Part shown: positions 1-10,544 of the stretch, piece by piece
Position numbering within the stretch: the first letter of the stretch is position 1
Layout: each line of letters opens with the position of its first letter
Source: Hermetia illucens
Lineage: Eukaryota > Arthropoda > Insecta > Diptera > Stratiomyidae
Direction of reading: 5' to 3'
DNA: 64,000 nucleotides
Assembly: GCF_905115235.1 (NCBI RefSeq)
Contig: NC_051850.1
Location: 25,917,010 to 25,981,009 of the forward strand
Program-made: the position numbers and the translations under genes
Notes under the pieces: model-generated
Seen by the model: the letters and a program-made list of their open reading frames with translations, nothing else
What the model was told of the DNA's origin: nothing
The model's database searches: none

Positions 1-540
1 GTCGCCACGGTCATGAGAGAATTCGGAGTCCCGACCAGGCTGACCCTGACCAATGTGCGAGGCCAGATAAAAGCAGCAGGATCTGTTTCGCTCGAAACAT
101 CTCACCTCATATGAGACTTAGCAAAGAAAACTGTGAACACTTGGCCGCGTTGGAAAAAGAATCCCTCGAAGACTTTTTCGCCCCTACATGAGGATGGACT
201 ATTCCGTAGCCTATATAACGACGAAATCTGTGAGCGATACCATGACCGTCAGGTTGTGAATAAAATCCGGCTCAATAGGTTACGGTGGGCGGGTCACTTA
301 ATTCGTATGTATGAGGATGATCCAGCCCAGAAAGTCTATAAGGACAATATCTATGGTAGAAAAAGAAAATGAGACAGACCCTGCCTGAGATCGAGCAATT
401 TCGTAGGTCAGAACGCCAGGCAGCTTTTAGGTATATCGAATTGGTGGACCTCGGCGCAAAACCGAGGTGCCTGGAGTTCCTTATAAAGGCAGACCTATTG
501 GATACCAGTTGTTGCACTGCTAACGATGATGATGATAGCA
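1..540 (+). mobile_element. RTE-B-like LINE, 3' fragment with internal deletion
   Basis: The first 90 bases match the RT region of the copy at 61,795 (LTLTNVRGQIKAAGS). A jump then leads to the C-terminal domain: LRSLYNDEICERYHDR, RLNRLRWAGHLIRMYEDD and the ARQLLGISNWW block. The H-[IVL]-R ... DDPA/RR motif is typical of RTE-type LINE C-termini. The copy ends in a GAT-rich tail near 535. It is decayed, with large deletions and several stops, and it runs off the left edge. Confidence 0.8.
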
Positions 541-1190
541 GCTAAACGACAATGCCTGAAATTGAAGAAATGCCTGAAATTATTAAAATTTAGGGCCTTA
601 TGGGCAATAGATACATACGTGTATGTCCAAAATAACTATCAAAAGTTATATTGTCCTACAACTTGACCAACATTTGCCGAGATGTTATAATTTGTTGTTT
701 AGATTGCTAAATGTGGTGTTATGAGCAAAATCTATTTTTCACGGAAACCACCATACACCTTTGGATACATTTAAAGGATTATCTCTAGTTATTTCAATCG
801 TCAGTATCATAATTTTTATAGAGTGGTTGTGATTATGAACTTCAATATTATTTGTTCCAAAATTTCTCGACCACCTACATATTACTCTGCCAGAAAGTCA
901 TCTCTTACTAAGAGAAATATTAATTATTCAAATCAGTACAGATTTATTAATCATTATAATAATCTTTGATATTAAGTGTAATATCAACAGACATATGATA
1001 GTACAAATATGGAAATCTTGCTCTCAATTAGCAACAAAAAAATCCACAGGGCGTTTGGCACGCTTCCTAATGATTTGAATAGTTTATTTGCGTTAGTCTG
1101 ACTTCTGGAAGTTTCCTAATTTGCATAGTCAAATTTTTTTCACAGAAGGAATCTAAGATAATGAACTTGATCAAGTTAAAAAGATTGATA
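541..1190. other. Unassigned AT-rich stretch
   Basis: No ORF or repeat family recognised. It precedes the promoter of cuticular gene copy 1. Confidence 0.4.
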
Positions 1191-1197
1191 GAGGACA

Positions 1198-1277
1198 AAA
1201 CTCGTTCTATGAGACTAAAACCATAGTTGCTGATTTATATAAATAGCGATCATAACTCACAACCTACATCATTCAGG
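1198..1277 (+). promoter_or_regulatory. Core promoter of cuticular gene copy 1
   Basis: TATATAAATAG lies at 1236-1246 and the initiator-like ATCATTCAGGA at 1268-1278. AAACTCGTTC at 1198-1207 is one base from the AAACTGGTTC of copy 2 and sits 28 bp upstream of the TATA box. Assignment rests on conservation among the nine paralogues. Confidence 0.7.
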
Positions 1278-1316
1278 ATCCATTCATCCAGGAAGACAGT
1301 TCACAACTCAAGCAAA

Positions 1317-1763
1317 ATGAAATTCGTAGTTTTGGCTCTTGCTCTTATTGGCACTGCCTCAGCTGGATTTGTCGCCCCAGCTTACACCGGCTACTCCGCT
1401 CCAGTTGTAGGTGCCGCCTACTCTGCTCCATTGGTAGGTGCTGCTTACCATGCCCCAGCTGTTGCGGCTGCTCCAGTCGCTTATTCAGCTCCAGCTGTAG
1501 CTGCTGCTCCAGTTGCTTACTCTGCCACATTTGCTAAGCCAGTCGCCTACACTGCCCCAGCCGTCGCTACTGCCGCTGTTGCCGCTACCCCAGTCGCTTA
1601 CACTGCCCCAGCCGTTGCTGCCGCTCCAGTTGCTTATTCAGCTCCAGTTGTTAAGTCACTCGCTTACACTGCTCCTGCTGTTGCTGCTCCAATCGCCACT
1701 GGCTTCCATGCTGGATACGTCGCCCCAGCTGTTGACTACTGGAAGAAGAAGGCTGCTGCTTAA
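1317..1763 (+). CDS. AAPV-repeat cuticular protein, copy 1 (148 aa)
   Basis: This is a secreted structural protein, probably of the exoskeleton. Residues 1-16 (MKFVVLALALIGTASA) form a signal peptide with an A-x-A cleavage site. The rest is low-complexity Ala/Pro/Val/Tyr sequence built from AAPVAYSAP-like repeats, with a PIATGFHAGYVAPAVDYW block and the tail KKKAAA. Such AAPV/AAPA repeats are typical of low-complexity arthropod cuticular proteins; no chitin-binding R&R motif is seen. It is the longest of the nine paralogues, with extra GAAYSAPLVGAAYHAP units near the N-terminus. The frame is open upstream to 1227, but that stretch contains the TATA box, so the ATG at 1317 (context CAAAATG, shared by the paralogues) is preferred. 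No intron is seen. The family assignment is strong; the exact cuticle family name (CPLCA or CPLCP type) is uncertain. Confidence 0.9.
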   Translation: MKFVVLALALIGTASAGFVAPAYTGYSAPVVGAAYSAPLVGAAYHAPAVAAAPVAYSAPAVAAAPVAYSATFAKPVAYTAPAVATAAVAATPVAYTAPAVAAAPVAYSAPVVKSLAYTAPAVAAPIATGFHAGYVAPAVDYWKKKAAA

Positions 1764-1800
1764 GTTGTGAATTGTTTTACAGGAATGGAATTAAAGGCAC

Positions 1801-1806
1801 AATAAA
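1801..1806 (+). terminator. Polyadenylation signal AATAAA, copy 1
   Basis: AATAAA lies 38 nt after the stop codon, where the paralogues also place their signals. Confidence 0.7.
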
Positions 1807-1809
1807 CTG

Positions 1810-2470
1810 ATAAAATGGACATTTCCTGTTTCTTTTCAATGTTATGGTGTCTATTGTTTCATCCACTTTGAAAATATTGGGCTATTATACAGAAGAGCAT
1901 CAATCCTTATAACGACGAACTAGCGAACAAATTTCCTTTGGCACTTCCGGATAGAGGCCAAAGTAGTACTGATTTGGCTTCATTAAATGTGCTTCTGTCT
2001 TATCAACTTAAGAAGTCAAATATCTCCTATAATATCCTTACTATTTACAAGGAAGCTAGCATAAATCGCTGATGAAAATGGAAAGAAAAAAAGATTTAGG
2101 CCAGAAACCTGATAACTTCGCATGTACATATTATACTTTTAAATGCAGGCCTGTAATGAAGCCCATACATATATCTTCACCGAGTTCTAGAATTGGTTTT
2201 TGAAGTTGTCGGATAGTTTAATACATCTGGAAGTGGGGCAAAACCTAGTAAATACATTTGGAAAGAAACCACAAAACAAAAGACTTAAGCCAGAAACCCG
2301 ATATAACAATTATGTTTGCATTTTTGCACAGTAAAGCAAAATTTCTTGGATTGAAATACTATAAACATTGGGAAACATTTTATTTTCGTTAATTGATTGA
2401 CTAGCTATCATTTGATCCTAGATTTATTCCCTCGCTAATACTTAATTAATGTCGTGATATCGAAATGTTC
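1810..2470. repeat. AT-rich spacer holding two copies of a short dispersed repeat
   Basis: Copies of a GACTTAAGCCAGAAAC-type repeat lie at about 2081-2115 (diverged) and 2271-2305, each preceded by GGAAAGAAA. The same core occurs near 30,065, 37,685 and 42,801. No gene is seen. Confidence 0.5.
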
Positions 2471-2479
2471 ACAGAATTT

Positions 2480-4600
2480 TCGGACTTTGCTCAGTTTTCT
2501 TAGAGACGATATCTTTAGTTTGCTGCAAAGTGCTTGGTACGGTTTACATATTGATCAATTATTCGTTTAGCCACGAGTCGGCTACATAAAAAGACAATTC
2601 AAATGTCGCGTTACGTACTCGTGTTTGATATTGATCTCTATGATTGGATTGCGAATAAACTGGACGAATGCTCCAGTCACAGGACACAATTGCTACTTCT
2701 GAATTACATGTTTTTGCACCGTGGCTACTATATCATCACTTTCTGATATAAGCTCAGCGCGTTGTTATCCTTGTACTGTTCAAATATGTCGAATGGACTG
2801 CGCTAGCGACGACCAAGAAGGTCAAACAACTTCATCGTGCAACGTTTGACTGTTTGAATCCTTCCCGCAACTTCACCATTAATTTTGGGGCATACGTGCA
2901 TCGTAACGAAGATAAAGAACAAACGCTAGCAAAATTTAATGAATTCGGTTGAAGTGGATTTGCACAAATTATCAGTAATGATAATCTCTGACGGCCCGAA
3001 ATGACGGAAAAGTTGCATAAAGTATTTGGTGACCGATGTTGGGCACTATCAAACTTAGAACAACGTTGGCTACTGAAAAGAAAACCAGATCCATCAAGGG
3101 TAAAGTTAAACCGAGGCTCCATTAGTTTCGTCCGTGGGAATTGTTCACTGTAGTAATTATGCCTGCGATCTTGATTGACAAGTTACTTCATGGATCTGAT
3201 AGCAGGATGGGGAAGTAGATTGAATCGGCTCTCGATCCATAAAAATTCAAATTTGCATCTTTTCATCGGAGTTGTAGCAACTGCTGCGAATTCGTTCCTT
3301 GACTTACTCAAGCGTGAAGTTGCGTTGCATTAATTTCTCAGTCTCTGCAATTTGCAAAGGATTTCATATCAGCCGTTGGAAGTTCTTCTTGATTGCGATT
3401 GAAACGACAATGTTTTCCATTTAAGGATCTGCAGCATCTGAACAAACTTGTTCAATCAACCTTGCGGAATCATTGACCAAATCCATCAGGTTTCATATAT
3501 TCAGTGCTAAAGTCAGACCCGATCATTTGGAGCGTCCACCGGTGAAGTCGTGGTACCGTGCTATTTGCGCAGCATCAATAGATCGTCTAAAGTATGAATC
3601 CATGTCCCCGTTCGGGCTTATAGGAAGAATGGTGTTTATCGCAACCAGTTCTCTTTCAATCTGGCTATATTTGCCATTTTGCCAATGTGAAATAATTGTT
3701 TTTGTTCCTGTTTGTTAGCTCTATAGAAAGACACCCTTAATAGCGGTTAGATTCGCATCTGCATGGACAGCAAGCTTCTATCCTGGATCCAAGTGTGCTG
3801 GGATTATTGGTATAGCCGTACCTCGAAGTTGTTCTAGTGCCGCCTTTAGAAGGTGAATGCAATTGAAGATTAACACGAGAACCGCGTGAAGGCCTTTGGC
3901 ATTCATACATGCTCAGCAAGCTGCTACCTTTCTTGTTAATTTCGTGGCCCAAGACTGAAAAAAACCCATTCCTGTGTACGTCAATGTGAATGATACAAAC
4001 GATGATCATGCTTTGTTAAACTAACTACCATGATTGGAAATGGCCTAAAGGGATGATAACGCCGTCCATCCCAGCGAATAGGTTTCGAAAATAGTGCGAC
4101 TTCATTCATAAGGCATAATTGTATTGAAAGGCATAACTTAGTGATACAGGTTCCAGAAATCAAGTGGACTGAAGATGCCGCTAAGTATCGCAAATGGATT
4201 CGGTATTGCCTTGAGAAATGGCACCAATGTTTCGGCATTTTTGAATTCAGAATACGATGCTTTGACAATTCTTGGGTTGACGCTATTTTCGGCGATACCA
4301 TTGTCGATGCTGCCAACAGTGGCGTTGAATGGTGTTGATGCGTATTGCCAATATATGAGAGAAGGACTTTAAATAACATTAACTTCATGTTGTCGAGGTC
4401 AGCCTTGGTTGTGCATGAGTAGATATAGATTTGCACAACTGCTGAACGGATATCGTAATGTTTCAGAATCTTAGGCACTTCATGAAATCGGCGATCAGAC
4501 CGGCGGTCAGACCATAATTCTGACGATGATTGTGCAAAGGTATGGCGAGTTGGCAAGGAGGACGAGTATGGGTTAGACCACAAAGTTAATGGTGTGCACG
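2480..4600 (-). mobile_element. Ty3/Gypsy-like LTR retrotransposon fossil
   Basis: On the - strand I recognise remnants of an RT/RNase H region (about 3,600-4,000; motif HADANLTAI) and of an integrase core (about 2,800-3,100; motifs HFGPSEIIITDN and NGEV). The order RT, RNase H, integrase fits Ty3/Gypsy. No LTRs were identified. The copy is old and broken in many places. Family placement is moderate; a BEL-like origin is less likely. Confidence 0.55.
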
Positions 4601-5000
4601 ATTGTGGGATGTTATCCTAAGATTTGTATAGAATTTTCACTATCCTCCTCATGGAACCTGCATGTACTGCCTTCCGCCAACCCCTCCCTCGATGGCGGTT
4701 TACTATGAAATGGCCTACGCGGAGTTGCCAAACATCCCGTCCTTTCGTGCGGATAAAGAAATGCTCGGCGGATCTTTTATGGGCATGCACATGCACATGC
4801 AGGCACCCAGATATGTGCTTATGAGCAGGCCGTTTAGGTGTGAACGAAAAGCTTGCCCACGGATGAAAATTACCTATGAGATAGATACCCGGAAATAAAA
4901 CCAAACATGGTGGAGCAGAAGTGGAATAGGGTGGAGCAGAAGTGAAATAGGGCTTCGGAAACCCAGTACGGGCCGTTCTTGGGAGTGGGCAAGTCGGCGA
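4601..5000. other. Unassigned sequence
   Basis: There are several overlapping short ORFs on both strands but no recognisable protein. A near-perfect short tandem, GGTGGAGCAGAAGTG twice, lies around 4,909-4,945. Confidence 0.35.
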
Positions 5001-8000
5001 TATCCAACGATCCAATGCCCTGGTGCAGGCAACCGCGGCTACTGTTGAATCTAATCTAATCAAGCATACTAAAGAGACAAGAACTGTCTTCATCGACGGA
5101 CCTGTTGAAAACAAGATGGATTCTTCGCAGTCGCCTACTCCTACGGGCACAATCCCCCCCAATCGAGAACGCTACCCGCAATGGAAAATGTGTAGCGGAA
5201 GTATACGATGAGGAAGAAAGCTTAAAGTCGATCCACCCAGCCCACAGATAAGATCACCACGACTCACGAAGCCTTGAAGAAGCACTTGGATCATATCGAA
5301 CTACAAGAGTGAGCGGTGTAAACGTTGAAGAAAGCCTATGCGGAAACACAAACTGCAACCATCAGTCTACCAGTAAAAATAGCACTCAAACTGTTAGCAG
5401 CAGCGACGGTAAAAATAGACTAGGTTGGTCCAAATGACAGGCGAAGCAACGCAGGAAATACGGAGTAGAAGGTCATATCAACATGGACGGTGGAGTTGAT
5501 CCCAATTGCTTACCGTGCAAAGAAGAAGAATGCGCCGCCCAAAGACAGATTGCAGGCAACAGCAGGTACCCAGAAGAAACCACAATGCAAGTCGCAGATG
5601 GGGATGATACAAATCAACCTAAACCACTGCCGGGCGGCGCAAGACATACTCTTGCAAACCATCCGTGAGAAAAACATGGATGTGCTCATAATTAATGAAG
5701 CAAATCGAAATCACGTTGATGATATATGAGTCAAAGACAACACGGGTCAAACAGCGTTATCAGCGTGCGGAGAACAAACCTACCAGGAAATAATGTGGCA
5801 CCTAGAGGAAGGGTTCGTAAGTGCGAAGGTGAAATGGATTCACGTATACAGCTTCTAAGTTACACCTAGTACTACACTTGCTACAATTTCCCTGGTTTCC
5901 CTAGTTTTGAATGCAAGAGAACATTGGCCGAAAATCATAGCATGTGATTCTTATGCGTGGGTTCTTGAAAGGGACAGGCAACGACTGTGATAGAACGTGT
6001 CCTTCTCGAAGCATTCGCGGAGCTATACATAGTATTCGCGAATGTTAGAGCCTCATATACTTTCAGGGGAAAGAGTATGGGTATAGTGGACCTGACATAG
6101 GTGAGCGCCACTTTAGCAAGTAAAGTCGCTTGGGAAGTAAATGAGGACCATACTCACAATTGCCACCAATCTGCTTGCAAATCAATGGTCAAAAAAGACC
6201 CCCAAATCACCCAACGAGTAACGAAAGCATACTATGTTACTATGCTCAGAAGGCGATTGCTCCCTAATAGACAACCCAACTACTGTTGGAGCAACGAAAT
6301 CGCAAGTTTCCGAGCCACATGTTTCTGGACAAGGAGGATAAAAAAAATCGGTAGCGATGGTCGAGGGGAGATACACAGGCAACTCCGTAGCCACTTCAAA
6401 GAAGCCATTCGGGGAAGTAAAAAGAGCTGCTTCAAATAATTGTGCGACCATGAATGAAAAGGCTGCGAATATAACCCCAGGTGACCTATCCAAGAGGCGC
6501 GGATAGATACTGATTAGCCCTCTGATACTGTTTGCACTCTATTTCCTTACGACGAAAATAACGAAAAGCAAACGGTTGTTCAATTCAACGAGCGTGTAAT
6601 ACCTCCAATAACTGCACAGAAGCTGATGAAAATATGTAATAGGACCAGTAAAAACAAGGCCCCAGGTTTGAATGGCGTACCTAATAGAACTTTGAAGCCG
6701 ACAGTGAAGATCTTTCGCTAACACTTTCGAGGCATGCTTAAAACAAATCGGGAAGCTGGAAGCTGGACCCTTCAGGTATGAACGGTTTTGTGTATTTCTT
6801 TTATAAAGACATTTTAGTGTGCATTTGTCCTATTAGTACCTAGCACGTAATATCTATATATGTTATGTGAGAATGTCCACATTCAGGTGATATTGATATT
6901 CAAAGTCTTGAATTTGCAAAGAAGTGACAACTTTGACCTGCTATAACTTTCGTAGTAATAGTGCGATTTCCACCAAACTTAATAGGATCATACTCTGTGT
7001 TATGCACTACATTGGTGCAATGTAGCAATTTCGTGGCGCTAGAATGAACTTAAGGGAACTTAAGGGAATCGATCCATTAAAGTGATGATCACTTTCGACC
7101 CCCCGCACCCCTATCTTTCCAACAAATGTCAAAATTAACATCGGCTTTGAAAAGTACTAACCAAGCCATTTTATTTGATACCCCAGATGACTATATTTAA
7201 TGAAAAAAACTGTACACCACCATTTTGCATGTATCAGGAGAGCCCCCCCCCTTAAATTCAACATAGAATTATATAACTTACTATATGCATGAGCATTCAC
7301 AGTTTCCACCTTTCCACCAAATTTGGTGGACATCGCTAAAACCGTCTCCGTGAATAATGCGTGTGGCGGACAGGCAGACAGACTGACGGACAGGCAGACA
7401 GTGAACTGATTTTAGTAAGGTTTTGTTTTACAAAGTGTTGCTTCCCAAACACAACAAGCCAACTGGAAACCCAGCGTCATATCGGTCGATCTACCTGCTG
7501 CATAAAATGGGAAAGTTGTTGGAGAAAGTCATCTACAGCTGACTTCTACATATCGCCGAAAACAGCAAGAGCTTGTTGAAATGAATATGAAATAAATATG
7601 GTCGTGAATCCGCCAGAAGGAGCAGTGACCTCTGGTGGCTGATTTGCCGTGTTGTATGTCGAAAACGCATTCAACTCGGTCAACTGGAATAGCATTGGCT
7701 GACATAGGTATTCCATGGTATTTAGCGAAAATTACCGCTCAGAATAGGCTGCCCGGTACAGTATGGATGAGTACTCCAAAGAGTACATTATCACAGCAGG
7801 TATACTACAGGGTTCGTCACTGAGTCCAATGTTGTAGAACGTCATGTATAATGGGCTGCCATGATTGTCAGTTTTACAGATAACCTGGTTATAGTTGTAA
7901 CAGAAAAACACCCAGAGGATATGGACCTCTACGCGACGAGAACAGAGAGGGTGGTTTGAAGGAGCCGCGCTGGCTTTGGCTGACTCAAAAACGGAAACAG

Positions 8001-8470
8001 TGTTAATAGCAAACCGTAGGAAAAAGAACACTGTAAATGTGAAAGCCGTTGCATATACAGCCATTTGGAACCCGATTATCAAGTGCCTGGAAGTGATAAT
8101 GGACGGCAAACTGAACTTTAGAGAACACCTACAATATGCATGCAAAAAGACAACCAGTGCTTCTGTGGCAATTGTAAAAACAGTATTTATGATACATCCC
8201 ACAGCTATAGGTCTGCAAACCATGAAAGCTTTTATAGCCTCCTTACTTATATTGCTGGCGTACCTCTTCCTTTGTTAGATTTTGCTGGCAATTGTCTATG
8301 ATACCAAAAGTGTTGTCCATCACGCGTACATTCCCGAAAGCTTCTCAGTGGATAGTAAACCGGATATTGAAATTCTATAACGTCTGACTAATATCATCTG
8401 TCTCAAAAGGTCGGAAATATATAGAAATGATGATCACGCCCCGGCAATACCTGACCTTGTGTCTTGTGAC
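5000..8470 (+). mobile_element. R1-like LINE, decayed, with nested repeat
   Basis: Order on the + strand: an ORF1-like stretch, then the endonuclease start (MIQINLNHCRAAQDIL at about 5,607-5,660; compare R1-type INLNHC-AAQ), then an RT entry motif (ICNRTSKNKAPGLNGVPNRTLK region, about 6,630-6,700). After a nested repeat at 6,755-7,437 the RT resumes (SYRSIYLLHKMGKLLEKVI region, from about 7,460) and the C-terminal part runs to about 8,300. Many stops and frame changes are present. Confidence 0.75.
6755..7437. repeat. Dispersed repeat (CTATAACTTT / GACA-box family) inside an R1-like LINE
   Basis: It begins GGAAGCTGGACCCTTCAGGT and ends near AGTAAGGTTTTGTTTTACA. Inside are CTATAACTTTCGTAGTAATA, TTATTTGATACCCCA and a GGCAGACAGACTGACGGACA-like box. 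The same parts recur at 37,785, 40,710-41,790 and 46,208-46,275. It splits the RT coding region of the LINE at 5,000-8,470. Confidence 0.65.
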
Positions 8471-8689
8471 TTCCTTCATTCCCTACACTGATGCGTCTGA
8501 AACGCATTGGAGACGATTTTCAAGATCAAAGTAAATACGACAAAGGAGAGGAAAAACATTACAAAACAATCAAGTACCAGCGCTGTTTTGATATTCCATT
8601 GGAAGGGTACGTCCGATATGTAACTGGAAAACGAAATACGTTTTGCTTTATGACATTAGTTTGCGTATTTTTTTAACAAGCCTCGAATG

Positions 8690-9285
8690 GCGCCTTGAGT
8701 GGATTAAGGTCCATCTCCTTTACCTTTCCGGCTTCACCCATTTAGAGACCATCCTCCCATCTTTGCGCTTGGCTTATCCGGAGTCCAGGAAGTTACTGAT
8801 TTTTTTATGGAAAATTACAGCCTTTTTTCCGCATGCAAGAGGTTGTGAAAGGTACCTCCGATGTCCAAAAATTCACTCAATACTACTTTTTTTTGCTCCA
8901 CTGCGTTGCGTATTGCATCCGCCAACTGATACAAGGCAGCTTCATTTTCCTGATAGGTACGCATGTGGGCATGAATGTACTCGATTACGCGTTAGAAAAT
9001 GTCCCTGTATCGTTATTAAAAACTCTGGCTTTTGTTTTCAGAGCGAAACAAGTAAATTAGTCTGAAAGATACCTTTCATCGGCTTTGAAAACTTATATTC
9101 TCTTGTCACTTGAAAAAGAACCTCAACGGCTTGTGGACCCCCGGAGCAGCACCGGAAAAATACCATCCGCAGCGGCTAATTTCAGTGATTTAATAATGTC
9201 CACTATCTCTTTGACTCTAGCTTCTGGGCGTACATTCATTTTCGCCGTTGTTCAGTTTACTTCCGTTCAAAAAAAAACATTTTAA
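8690..9285 (-). mobile_element. I/LOA/Jockey-type LINE, RT fragment
   Basis: On the - strand an RT start (SLKLAAADGIFPVLLRG near 9,180) is followed by a motif A-like SEFLDIGGTFHNLLHA near 8,820-8,870, comparable with FLDIEGAFNN of this LINE group. Truncated at both ends and frame-shifted. Confidence 0.55.
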
Positions 9286-9512
9286 TGAGACGTGATAATT
9301 TGCCAAATTTGTGGTCAACTCATCTGCCAACCTTCTCAACCAGGAACACTCTCAATTAGCATTACCACTAAAAAATATGTCTCATTTGCAAACTTGAATA
9401 TTTACTACCATGCATTTCGACCAACCCTTTCCAGTTTTTATCTAAAATGCTATAAAAAAATCTTCTATCTTTTTAAATTTATGCGTAGTTAATCGAATTT
9501 ATCTGGAGCAAA
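9286..9512. other. Unassigned AT-rich stretch
   Basis: No gene seen. It leads into the copy 2 promoter. Confidence 0.3.
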
Positions 9513-9591
9513 AAACTGGTTCTCATCAAACTGTACGTACCAGTCAGAATATAAATAGCGAAATCGAATTAGGGGAAGGCATCATTCAGGA
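9513..9591 (+). promoter_or_regulatory. Core promoter of cuticular gene copy 2
   Basis: AAACTGGTTC at 9513-9522, TATAAATAG at 9550-9558 (27 bp gap) and ATCATTCAGGA at 9581-9591. Same layout as the other copies. Confidence 0.75.
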
Positions 9592-9629
9592 CTTGTTCAT
9601 CCCGAAAGACACTTCTCAACTCAAGCAAA

Positions 9630-10028
9630 ATGAAATTCGTAGTTTTGGCTCTTGCTCTCGTTGGCGCTGCCTCTGCTGGTTTCGTCGCCCCAGCTTACAC
9701 CGGGTACTCTGCTCCAGTAGTAGGTGCTGCCGTAACTGCTGCTCCAATTGCCTATTCAGCTCCTGCTATAGCCGCTGCTCCAGTTACATACTCTGCTCCA
9801 GTCGTTAAGCCTGTCGCCTACACTGCCCCAGCTGTAGCTGCTGCCCCAGTCGCTTACTCTGCTCCAGTTGTTAAGCCAGTTGCCTATGCCGCTCCAGCTG
9901 TAGCTGCTCCAGTTGCTGCCGGCTTCCATGCTGGATACGCCGCTCCAGTTGTTGGTGCCCCAATTGCCACCGGGTTCAACGCTGGATACGTCGCCCCTGC
10001 TCTCTGGAAGAAGAAGGCTGCTGCTTAA
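9630..10028 (+). CDS. AAPV-repeat cuticular protein, copy 2 (132 aa)
   Basis: Secreted low-complexity cuticular protein. The signal peptide is MKFVVLALALVGAASA, followed by GFVAPAYTGYSAPVVGAA and repeats of AAPVAYSAPVVKPVAY. It has two ATGF/AAGF-HAGY-type blocks and ends VAPALWKKKAAA, so it lacks the VDY residues that precede WKKK in the other eight copies. Tyrosines recur regularly in AYSAP/AYTAP, which would suit cross-linking in cuticle; that role is inferred. The ATG context CAAGCAAAATG matches the paralogues. It is transcribed away from the - strand copies. No intron is seen. Confidence 0.9.
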   Translation: MKFVVLALALVGAASAGFVAPAYTGYSAPVVGAAVTAAPIAYSAPAIAAAPVTYSAPVVKPVAYTAPAVAAAPVAYSAPVVKPVAYAAPAVAAPVAAGFHAGYAAPVVGAPIATGFNAGYVAPALWKKKAAA

Positions 10029-10064
10029 GTTGCGTGATGTTTTTGAAGGATTGAGTTAATGGCA

Positions 10065-10105
10065 AATATACGAGCTGTTTGATCAAAATTTGTTGTTTTA
10101 TTAAA
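10065..10105 (+). terminator. Probable polyadenylation signals, copy 2
   Basis: Variant AATATA at 10065-10070 occupies the position of AATAAA in the paralogues. ATTAAA follows at 10100-10105. Confidence 0.5.
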
Positions 10106-10540
10106 CGACTAGGTCTTCAGTCTTGAGTTAGATAAAAGTTGAGTAGAAGAGGTCCCCTATCTGATTAGGTTCCTTAATGAGATCCATTGACTAACAGAGC
10201 AATTGTCAGATCTGACATGTCGGTTATTTCTTAGCATAATTCTGATTGTCCTCTCATCACATTAAAGTGAAACTGACCTAAACAGAAGACAGAAGAATAT
10301 CCACCGATTATTAAACCAGGTCCCAAACATCTTATTAAGGGATCAGCAAGCGAACTCTCTACCTACCCTGACTATCTGCCGGAACGTCAAGATAAATATG
10401 AGATCAGATTTTACGCTAAGTTTTTATGGGAAAATCATAGATAAAAGAACAAAAAAAATAGCAAAATCCTTGTATTGACACTAGTAGAACCAATGTAAAT
10501 CTGGCAGGGCTGTAGTAAAAATAGGCACCCCAGTATTAAC
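10106..10540. other. Unassigned sequence downstream of copy 2
   Basis: AT-rich, with no recognisable ORF or repeat. Confidence 0.3.
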
Positions 10541-10544
10541 AGAG

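Noticed and set aside
1227-1316. In-frame N-terminal extension of cuticular copy 1
   Set aside because: It contains the TATA box and initiator and would bury the signal peptide. The start at 1317 is shared by all paralogues.
1513-1770. Leu/Gln/Pro-rich ORFs in other frames of the cuticular genes (also 13,424, 24,700 and 36,188)
   Set aside because: Frame shadows of the repeat codons.
3981-4583. 200-codon - strand ORF
   Set aside because: No recognisable domain. It overlaps a decayed LTR-element region and looks like chance openness.
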